From Tetragonia tetragonoides (lineage: Eukaryota > Streptophyta > Magnoliopsida > Caryophyllales > Aizoaceae): a stretch of 64,000 bases of DNA. The translations under genes and the position numbers were made by a program. The DNA is taken from NCBI GenBank assembly GCA_038025085.1, contig CM076152.1, forward strand, positions 26,992,001-27,056,000, read 5' to 3'. Shown piece by piece: positions 23,494 through 33,738 of the stretch; positions within the stretch are counted from its first letter, which is position 1; each line of letters begins with the position of its first letter. The notes beneath the pieces were generated by a model. The model was not told the DNA's origin. It did no database searches and saw only the letters and a list, made by a program, of their open reading frames with translations.

Positions 23494-23735
23494 CAAAAAC
23501 ATTACAGTATTCATATTCATAACTATGTTTTTTTAACATTTTAACGCAAAAATACATATTATGAGGTGACGGAAATAATTGATTCTTGTTAGCAACAAGT
23601 GAAATTTTTTGGCCAAAAACATTACAGTATTCATATTCATAACTATGTTTTTTTTAACATTTTAACGCAAAAATACATATTATGAGGTGACGGAAATAAT
23701 TGATTCTTGTTAGCAACAAGTGAAATTTTTTGGCC
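23494..23735. repeat. About 120-bp tandem duplication
   Basis: Two adjacent copies beginning CAAAAACATTACAGTATTCA (23494 and 23614) and ending AGTGAAATTTTTTGGCC are identical apart from one T in a homopolymer. No coding content. The near-identity implies a recent event, or an assembly duplicate. Confidence 0.9.
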
Positions 23736-24264
23736 ATCTCATAAAAGAATTTACTGATAGTTTAATTATATTTTTTTCTTGGAATAAAATGTAATACTCT
23801 TTATGGTTCAATGGGGACAATTGATGAGATAAATCTAATGTGCATTAGTATGGTGGTTAACGCATTTGTGTAGCCATCATAATTACTAAAATGACTAGCA
23901 AGTAGGTTTTACCTTTTGCATATATTGTTTTAACTATTCTAACATTTAACTAAAAGTTTCAAAAAAAATAAAAGAGTTAGAATTAAGTGTAACTTAATTA
24001 TTGTCATAATTTTATCTAATACTATAACTTGACCAAACTAACATTAAAAACTCAAACTTATTTGGTTAGTGTCAAAGTACGAAATTCGTATTATCCAATT
24101 TTATTGTGATGGCTACCATATTTTTAATGGTGGTTACAAGAAAAAAAGTTGGTAACCACCATATAAACACCGTAGATCTAATTGAGATGTACTTATAAGT
24201 GGCCATGAATGGTTATGTGAAGAGTGAAGATTAATAGCTAATTGGTTGTTTGACACTACAAATG
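23736..24264. other. AT-rich spacer
   Basis: Nothing beyond AT-rich low-complexity sequence is seen here; no frame or repeat terminus is convincing. Confidence 0.5.
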
Positions 24265-25015
24265 CTTTTTTGGTAAAAGGAGATTTTATTACCAAAACAT
24301 CGCACAAACATTCATCTCATACAATGTAATAAGGGAGCACCTCCAAATCAAGGCACCTACTAGGTAGGGTACTTGTATTTTAAAGGATACATGCTTTATC
24401 ACAATTCAACTAAAACAAAGCAAATAAACTTCTATCCACTTCTCTAATCTTATGTGGCTTAATACTACCAAACTTTAACTTTAGACTTTGGATAGTCTGA
24501 CCAACAATGACAGCAGTATCACACTGTTGGTTTGCAAATAAGATCTTGTTTCTGGCAGTCCACACACTATACACAACAGCAGCAATACAAGCACAGTAGA
24601 TAAGCTTTTTGTGCTTGCTCCATTTACTTCTCATTATCCATTTTGGCCATCTCCCAAAGTCTGCAGGTGGCCTTGGACATTGAATCCAATCACATATCCC
24701 TTTGCATATCTGATTTGCAACGTCACAGTCAAAGAATAAGTGCAAGTGAGTTTCTTCTTTTACCTGACATAGGGGGCATAGCAGATCAGGCACTGAAATG
24801 TGCATTTTACTCAGTCTATCTCGAGTTAACATCTTCCCCTGTAGAGCTAACCAAAGAAAGATTGCATGTTTAGGGATAGAGAACCTCCCCCAAGCTAATT
24901 CATATAGTCCTTTGTAATGAGGAATTGCTTGATAACTTTGAATGCCATGAAGTTTGGTTCCTTCTAGAAGGAATATCAGACCACAACCCAACATTAGTTA
25001 AACCAACTACTGAAG
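24265..25015 (-). mobile_element. 5'-truncated LINE, zf-RVT domain
   Basis: The minus-strand open frame 24994-24410 (194 aa) encodes a plant LINE zf-RVT region: FSIPKHAIFLWLALQGKMLT, then LLCPLCQVKEETHLHLFFDC with the Cys/His pattern, then VVYSVWTARNKILF. Downstream the copy reads into GGTAATAAAATCTCC and a short A run (about 24265-24270, minus strand), the LINE 3' end. The RT core and endonuclease are missing. The unbroken 194-residue frame suggests moderate age. Confidence 0.85.
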
Positions 25016-26039
25016 TTGTGGTTAAGGGGTTTTAGTTCAAATTTCAAGTAGGGATGCAAACGAGTCAAGTTGAGCTAAGATGAGATTTTTGCTGCTTAGA
25101 CTTGACTGTCAAGCTTAGAAGTTTGGTTCGTGATTATCGAGTTGTCATATTTGATGCTCGAGCTTGGCTTGAAATAGCCTTTTTACTTTTAGGAAGAAAT
25201 TAAATTTCATTTTTCAATTTTTATAGATTTCTTTTGGTAATAGGTGTTTCATAGAAAATTAACTATAAGAAAAATAAATTAGTATTAAAAGTTGCTTAAA
25301 ACATGGTCACTTTATCTCCTCTCCCTCACTACTATTCTCTCTCCTCAAACCATCTAGTCCAAAACTCATCGTCTCTCACCTCATTGGCATCCACTATTCT
25401 CACTACCAACCTCGCTCCCACTAATCCTCTCACTTTTAACAACGAACAACCCCCCCCCCCCCCGCGCTCTCTCTCTGAACAATTAAGAAGCAATTGGAGG
25501 GTTTTGTTGTTCGAAAGTGGCTAAGTATGATTTGGTTGGGGTCATCATGACCATTGCCCGCGGTGGTTTGAGGAGAAAGTATAGGGGGTAAAGTGATTTT
25601 TGGTAGAGAGCAATATGTAAAAGTTCGGGAAACATCAAAGCGACGATTTTTATATATTCCAAATGCCTTTATAATTTTGGAAAACGAGAAAACACAACAC
25701 TTTAAAACTGGCGGTAGAACAATGGTTACTTTCGAATAAGTTTTCGTAGCTCCTTGTTTTCTCTGGAAGGTTTCAAGATAACAAATCAAGTGAACACACT
25801 CTTAGAATTTTTGGGAAAGTCCGCTTACTGTTGTATCCTTTATGTAGGGAAATACTTTACTCCATGCATGTTTAGAACTTACATACTAGAGCTTAGGGTT
25901 GTATTTTGAAGATGATATGATAATGTGTTCGCTCTCAATACTTTCGTACAAGATTGTATCTATGTAAAATTTAGGAAATATTTATGGTTCATGGGCCATT
26001 TCCACATGTGAAGTCTCTCGTAAGCATCCTGAATCAAAG
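25016..26039. other. Spacer with a 14-C homopolymer
   Basis: No gene recognised. A run of 14 C lies at 25450-25463, next to CGCTCTCTCTCT. The open frames crossing it are low-complexity. Confidence 0.5.
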
Positions 26040-26560
26040 TTAAGTTTATAACAGACTTTGAGGCCAAGAAGAACTATTTTCATGACTGAGAACTAACCTC
26101 ACAAACCACCATGAGCCTTTTCAACATGTTTCGTACTCCCTCACATGCCCTTGAGAAAACTTATTGTGATATGAGTAGCACTATCAAAACCATTTAAACT
26201 CTTGTCAACCATGAAATCTTTGGATTTTACACTGACCCCTACTTAAATAATGCAACACCCTCGTTGCACGCTATGCACCTACCTAGCGCAAAATCCTCTC
26301 CTACTAGACAACTGTCTTGGGCCCTCCTGTCCTAAGATGGAGCACATGGTTGTAGGAATACTCTGATACCATTTGTAATACTTTGGCCCACAAGACCTTT
26401 GTTGCCACCAAGTACTATCTCCATAGATGAGAACTGGCCTCACAAATCACCACAAACTTTTCCAACATGCTTTATCCTCATTCATATGTCCCTGGAAAAA
26501 TTTCAGAGATGCTTTAATGAACCATGTCGTCCCATCAGATTTTTGTTCAATTAGAGTTGT
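26040..26560 (-). mobile_element. TRIM-like miniature LTR element (tentative)
   Basis: Two diverged direct repeats, about 26050-26190 and 26374-26520, share GAGAACT..CCTCACAAA.CACCA, then CTTTT.CAACATG. Immediately beside the second, the minus strand reads ATGGTATCAGAG (about 26348-26360), a good initiator-tRNA primer-binding site, and the repeat begins TGTAATACTTTGG. Short terminal repeats, a PBS and a tiny non-coding interior fit a TRIM. The repeats are old and their outer edges are uncertain. Confidence 0.45.
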
Positions 26561-27954
26561 ACCTTTAACCGAGACGAGTCGAGCTCTGCTCGAACTCGCT
26601 CGATAATAATTCTTAACCTTGAATTCGACTCCATTAGATAAACGAGCCAAGCTCGAGTTGGTAAAAGAGCCAATTACGATTCGAGCATATTAACGAACAT
26701 ATAAATTTAAAATATACTCCTATGTTGATAAATTTAGAGATATTCATGTGTTTAATGGACCATGATACACATACACTAAGTGTATGTTGCAAAATATACA
26801 CAAATAATCTTAGCCCTCCACTTGTCCCTAATTAAGAATTTTCCTTTAAAGCTTGTGGAGGAAAATTAGGAGGTTTTGGAGGGAAAATAAGAGGCCAAAG
26901 GAGGGAAAATAAGAGGCCAAAGGAGGGACAAAATATGAGTTTTGGAGCCAAAAGAAAAAGGTATGAGAGAGAAAATAGGGGGGGGAAAAAACGAGCTCCA
27001 TTGTTTCCGGTCATCTCCAACTTCTCCGATTACTCTCCGGCGACATCTCGGCGAAAGAGGAGCCCAGTTGTTATCGACTTATTCATACGATCGATAATAC
27101 TTTTCTACCCATATTTTCCGGCAAAACTTTACACAATTTTTTCTGATTAATTTTCGGCTACACTTTACACAATTTTTTCTGATTAATTTTCCGGCGAAGA
27201 GTGTCCGTCCATTCTTTGTTGTGGTTATTTTTCTTCTCATGTTTATCGAAGACTTTTATTTCGTATGACATCAAAATAGGTGGTTAATGTATATATTAGT
27301 AGCAAAATTATGTTCATTTGCGAACTTATAAATGTCGTAGATGGTAGCAAAATGCTTCCTTGATTGCAAAAATAGTTAGTACTTGGAGTTTTCGTTAGTG
27401 AAGACTTTGGTAGCAAAATTACATGTTTCCAAGTTAATACATGACCGCAAGTCCGCAAGCTCGCTGGAAAAAATGGCTACCCAGAAAAAAAAGGTTTCTC
27501 GGTCTATCTGGACACATTGAAACATGAATATTTATGGGTGTCTAAGTAACGAGAAAATTATATTCACTGATTTTAGAAATTTCTAATTTTCACCAGAAAA
27601 TAAGTTCGACGTTTTAATGTCATCGGAAAAATAATTGAAGGGGTTGTGCCGGCTGGAGAGAGAGAGGGGCGGGTGAGTTACGTTGCAAAGTCGCCGGAAA
27701 ATTGTAAGGGAAGGCGGAGAGTCATCTGATTTTCTAAATTCTAAAAAAAATATTAATTAAATTTGTTAGTATCATATGTTTGTTTAATTTTCCATTTGAA
27801 TTTCAAATCCCAAATTTCAAAATCAATTTGAAATTTTCAAAATTTTCATTTGAAAAAGATTCTTCCTCACATTTAATACGATTCACTCAATATTCAAAGA
27901 AGTTGCCAAGTGTATGGTTAGGATAATTTATCTATATCTCATTTTATACACTTA
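26561..27954. other. Spacer with short tandem repeats
   Basis: No gene recognised. A tandem pair lies at about 27123-27190 (CTTTACACAATTTTTTCTGA occurs twice, 41 bp apart). A GAGGGAAAATAAGAGGCCAAAG pair lies near 26878-26920. Confidence 0.6.
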
Positions 27955-28697
27955 AGGCCTCGTTTGGTTGAGTGAATATGGGTATCGACAATCGGGTTCT
28001 GGTATGTCAAACCCATACTGGCTGTTTGGTTGCTGAAATCACCATCCCCATACCGATACTCGAATCCGGATGGGTATGGGTTTTCGATACCCCCAGCCCC
28101 CTTCGGTTTCATCGGGTGGTATGAGGAATCAAAAGTTTTTCTCCTTTTCTCACCCATCGATCATCACCCCCTTCCACCGTCAAGCACCATTATCACCATC
28201 CCCTGTTCTTCACTCTCACCACCAGCCATGGCACATGGCAGTATGCACATCAAAAAAAAAAAAAAAAAAATCCCTGTTGCAATCCATGGCCAAGAAATCA
28301 GAACCAAACAGTTTGCAACTAAAACTCAATCACCCAGAAAAAGATTGTGCTCAAAATTGATGAATCAAAGCTTTCATCTTAATTTGGAATTAACCATTAG
28401 AAATTTAGATCTGCTGTCATTTTTGCTAGCACTAGCAGTCTAGCAGGGAGAAGGATAAAAAGAGGAGAGAGAAAGAGTGAAATTTTTGGGGATGAACACA
28501 CGAACTAAAACACGGTGGGGTATGAGGGTGGGGTATGTTTTACATTAATTAAATAATCAGTTAAAAACAAGAAAAATAAATAATTTATGTAAATATGTAA
28601 CCAAAAAATTGATATTAGGAATGGGGTTTGAAGTCCATACCTCTCTAACTCCATTCCTATTTCCAAGTCGATTCCAACATTTAAACCAAACGATTCC
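27955..28697. mobile_element. Non-autonomous Harbinger-type element with TTA duplication
   Basis: A 743-bp element with imperfect inverted ends AGGCCTCGTTTGGTT (27955) and AACCAAACGATTCC (28684-28697), flanked by TTA on both sides (27952-27954, 28698-28700). Subterminal ATGGGTAT / ATACCCATAC words recur. No transposase is visible. A 19-base A run lies near 28252. Confidence 0.65.
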
Positions 28698-29042
28698 TTA
28701 GTATACATGTAGCCTTTTTCCGTGTTTAATACTCCATTCCTTACATTAAATTGTAAAATTAGTCAAGTTTAAACGAACTTTAAATAATTATTGTTCACTA
28801 ACATAAACGAGCCGACCACAATATTACTCGAGTCGGAAATTCTATTCCTCTTATAAAAAAAAAAAAAAAAAAAATTCTATTCATGTAGGTGACGTCGCAG
28901 GGAACTACTCCGTATTACGAAATCATCAACTCAACGGTGGACATTCCTTTCTTGCCACGACCTCAAAACTCCAGTCCCTCCCTCCAACTCTGCACCTCCT
29001 CGATCATCACCGCGAAATCGATCGGGAGATCCGCAACAACAG

Positions 29043-32000
29043 ATGGGTTGCGCCTCCTCTACTCCCGGTACGCTTTCCTCTTATCTCCGTTATTACCACT
29101 TCTAGGGTTCATGTTAAAATTATTCAATTTCAATTTATGCATTTCGAAACCGCGATTAGTTGAATTTCGCAATAAAATCTCCAATTTTATTTTGAACAGA
29201 TAGAACAATCTCTAGAGGGCCAAGTAGTCTTAATCCTGGCAGTGAAGGACTTTCCGATGCCAAAAATTTAAAAGTCAAGGTACGTTCTAAAAAATTAAAT
29301 TTTGAATTAATTTTCCCTCTTGAATAATTATTTTACTGCAATGGGATGCAATTTTGTGGAATTTTGGAATTGAATTTCTGATTTCAATGACCAAAAAAAA
29401 ACAAAAAACCAGCTGGTACTGCTTGGAGATTCTGGTGTTGGAAAAAGCTGTATTGTTCTTCGTTTCGTACGTGGTCAATTTGATCCGACGTCTAAGGTTA
29501 GAGAATTTAGAGGCGTATATATGTGCAGTATATGTAATATTAGCTAAGGGTTTATGTATATTGTAGTCTAAATTTTGGTTCTTATCCCAATGTTCAGGTG
29601 ACTGTTGGAGCGTCTTTTCTTTCCCAAACGATAGCGTTGCAGGATTCAACTACTGTTAAGTTTGAAATATGGGATACTGCTGGGCAAGAAAGGTGCTTTG
29701 GATTCTTAATAATGAATATAAAAACTTTTCATGTTCTGTAATATGTTAGTTTTACTCTGCAATGATTTGACGTGTGATGATCACGGCATTTGTAGGTATG
29801 CGGCCTTAGCACCACTTTACTACCGAGGAGCTGCGGTTGCCGTTATTGTGTATGATATAACAAGTCCCGAGTCATTCACAAAGGCGCAATATTGGGTTAA
29901 GGTGTGTTTTGTGCCAACTATCTTTTAATTAGTTTTCAGGTCGTCAAGCCTCCTATACTGTGACGTAGATATATTTATGTTTTGTAGTTTCCTTGGTATA
30001 TTGTCTTGCCTTAAGGATCTTCTACGGTGATGGTTGGTTGCTAAGCAAGTGATGAAGTAAAATGGGTCTTTGATCTGGCTACCAGTGCCTAGAATTGGTT
30101 TTTCACTTGTGTTGATGACAACAGTAAGGCTGGTGAAAGTGGAAGAATAGATGCTTGGTCAGCAAAAGTATACAATCTCGCTTCAGGAGATCTATTTTTA
30201 GCTTGGCAGAGCTGAAGCGGTAGATATTGATAAACATTAAGCAAACTTGGAATCCCAGCTCTCCAGTGCCTCAGTGGGTAGCTCAGCTAGTAATAACTGT
30301 GAGATCTATTCCAGAGCCAGAGGTAAGACTGCGTACATCTGGACCTCCCCAGACCCCGCCCTAGGCGGGACACTTACTGGGTTGTTGTTGTTGTTGCTAT
30401 TCCAGAGCCAGAGGTCCCAAGTTCGAGCCCTCTCAGGGCCACTGGAGGTTTACTTGGCCTTTAAATTCGGGGCCCATGGGATTAGTTGGACAAACCCGGA
30501 CACCTATATTATCTAAAAAAAGAAACTTAGAATATCAAGTTTTAAGTTTTATATTGTGCTTTCAAATATGGAGACACTATTAAGTTCTATTTTCTTGTCG
30601 AGAGAACATCGATGGAGGCATTCATTGATTTAAAAGTGGAATTGGTTATACGTATAACTGATTTTAGCAGAAATCAAACCATTGTTTTTTTATTTATTAA
30701 TTATTTATAGGAAACACATTTTTTCAAATGAACATCACTCTTTCTCTGTTACTTATCCTTGTTTTATGGATGCATAAAGGTGTTGTTTGGGAGGGAGGGA
30801 GGGTGGGGGGGGGGTGGTGGTGGTCTGATACGCGAGGTCTCAACCGTGATGAATAGCACATCAGCTGATGCGTCTCAGCCGCCTTACTCTTTCTTTGTCT
30901 GTCTTGAGAAGGGATAATCAGATTGGAAGATTATGCTGGCTTAATGCTGTTTACTGGGGTTCAAATATCTGTTTATGTTGAAACCAAGTGGAGAAAGTGA
31001 CATCAGAGAAGCTGGGTTATGTACTTAAGATGGAAAAGTACGCAAATTTCTCCACGAGGCCTTCTCAAGAGCTAAGAATGTTCAATGTTTAATATTTGAG
31101 ATACAGAAGTACCAATGCCAGCCAGACTTTCACTCTCTTAGGTTTGAATACTACTTCTGGATACGGAATTGACCACCAGCATTACTATCTAGGCAAGATT
31201 CTACTGCAGTAGTTTCCTAATATTGCTGATGCAGGTAAACCTTAATGAGAGAATTGTTTAAATATTTGTATTTCAAAACTGCATTCCAGTAGCTGACAGA
31301 GGCTGCCTAAATAAATAGTAAACAGTGAGAGTACTTCAGAAAATACAGATAATAATTTTATGAAAATACTAGCCTAAGGAAAGCGACCAACTAAAGCCTA
31401 AAACAGTCGGAAGAGATATAGAAAAAGTATGCAGATTTTTGATTGAAGGTCCTTCTCTGATCAATGGGAATGGGTGTTTAGTGGTGGTTATACAAGCTTA
31501 TACGTAGCATATCGTTCTCTGAGTTAATTAGCTTACTTGTTAATCTCAAAGTTCTTCCCTTAATTTTCGAAATAATCAACTTTAAACTTACTTTCTCTCT
31601 CTCTATTTTTTTTTGTTGAATAGCATGATTATCCGGTCTTTGCTCGACTAATTTTATGGGGCATGGGCCCCTAAGCTATGACCAGGAAAACCTCGAGTGG
31701 CCCTGAGGGGGCTCGAAATCAGCTTCAAAATTGCTTCTTATATTCTGCAGCCTTTAGTTCAGAGAAGGAGCCATTTGAAAACTATGAATTAACATTTTGC
31801 TGAATTAACCCTAGTTGAGAGCTTTTAGATTAAATCCTAATTCCTTCTAGGGCATGTTGGTTCCGGAATATGATGTTCATGATTATAGGGTTGGAAACCT
31901 CCCATGCACCTATTCTTATCTTGCAGCCTTGCACCTTCCGTCTGGCCCAACTCAGCATGTTGCCAAAGCTTGGCTCGATAGGGCTGTTTCAATATCTTGT

Positions 32001-33001
32001 CGAAGGGTGGGTCAGAGGTTGATGATTGTTCATCAGCAGCACTGTCAATCGACACAGTTAAATAAAGTTGATCAAGGGAGTTCATTAGTTCATAACTTGT
32101 AGAAGTTGGCAATGTTTGCTGCGCATGAATCTTAAGCTGTGGGAACTTTAATTGTTCCTTTATCTTTTGAATATTGGTCTGTTGATATGTTTGAGTATTT
32201 CTTATTCTAGTTGATCTTGTATTACTTGAAACAATCTCCTGAAAACCCTGGAATGATTGAATTTGACTGTCCTGTCTCGCAGGAATTGCAAAAGCATGGA
32301 AGTCCTGATATAGTCATGGCTTTGGTTGGGAACAAAGCTGATCTTCAAGAACGCCGGGAAGTACCTACGCAGGTTAGTACTACATAAGGTGGCACATGTT
32401 TCTTTTTTTCTCTTGTTAACTAAGTTTTCATTCATATTATAGACTGAATTTGTTTAATTGTATATGAAGGATGGCATTGAATATGCAGAGAAGAATGGGA
32501 TGTTCTTTATTGAGACATCTGCAAAGACAGCAGATAACATAAACCAGCTTTTCGAGGTAAAATTTGTCTACGTTTTCTTGCATCATCTTAAGTTGGTGTT
32601 CTTACATGCGCATCTTTTCCTTTGAGGTGAAGAAGCTAGTTGATTGTCTGTTAGGGGACTTGAGCATTGTGGAATTAGTGGAACACACGTGATTAAATGA
32701 GAAAAGCAATGAAGTATAAAACTGTGCTGGTGTGGTTGTTCACATGCATTAATGAATGAGAAGTATAATAGAATGCGTGCTAACTTTTTTTTTTAGATAA
32801 GAAATTTTTTATTAATCAAATATTGAAAGAATACAATATAGGAGGACAAGGGATCCTAAAAAACAAGCCTAAATATATGCAAGCCTCGCCAGTGGTGCTG
32901 AACAACTGTAAGAGGAACACGGACACCCTTAAAGGCCCCCGCCGCCTTTAGACCGAAGGGCACGATGTTAGACAGTTAGAGTAATGGCATTGCTGGAAGT
33001 A

Positions 33002-33062
<61 letters not shown>

Positions 33063-33707
33063 TCGGTTCCCGTGTGAACCTAGTTTACCTGCGAACAATA
33101 CGAACTGAACATCTAGACCATCTATTTTGAAATAGATGGCTGTGATTTTGTGCCTCCCTTTCCAGTAAAATAAAACGCAAGTGGCCAACTCCCCGCCCGA
33201 TGACGTAACGGCAGCACCGTTCAGCCTTGCCAACAAGTGGACCACAGGTTGAGCGATCACCTGAAATCCACGTCGGCCGTCGCACCGGGTGCGGTTTGGT
33301 GGGGCAACTGCCGGTGGACGATGATGGTTGGGTGGGCAGGGCGTGAGGAGAGAGAAACGTACTTGGGGTGGGTGATGACGGTGAGTGACGATTTCATGAT
33401 TGATGGCCTGATACTGGTTGTTGGTTGCTAATTGCTAGAAAACTCAGATGCCATTGAGGAGAGAGAATTGAAGAGAAAAAAAAATGGAGGATAGAGGAAC
33501 GAAATCATGACAGTAGGTAGGGGCTAATTCTGAATTTGGAGAGATAGAAGAGACAAGAGAGAGGGACAGAGGTCCCACCGGTCAAGTCTCATTTGTTCAG
33601 TTTTTATTGCTTTTTACATCAATCTTAGCCGGGACTTCATTTTGATCTGGCGGTCAATATTGAGTTCGTACAGTTCGCATTTAGTTTGTGGTTCACATCA
33701 GAACTGG

Positions 33708-33738
<31 letters not shown>

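Noticed and set aside
26230..26345. 5S rRNA-like segment suggesting a Cassandra-type TRIM
   Set aside because: Only short words (GGTGCATAGC, GTGTTGCA) resemble 5S rRNA; box A/IE/C order could not be confirmed.
28030..28443. 137-aa and overlapping 96-aa frames with Lys runs
   Set aside because: They lie within the Harbinger-type element and cross a poly(A) tract; low complexity.
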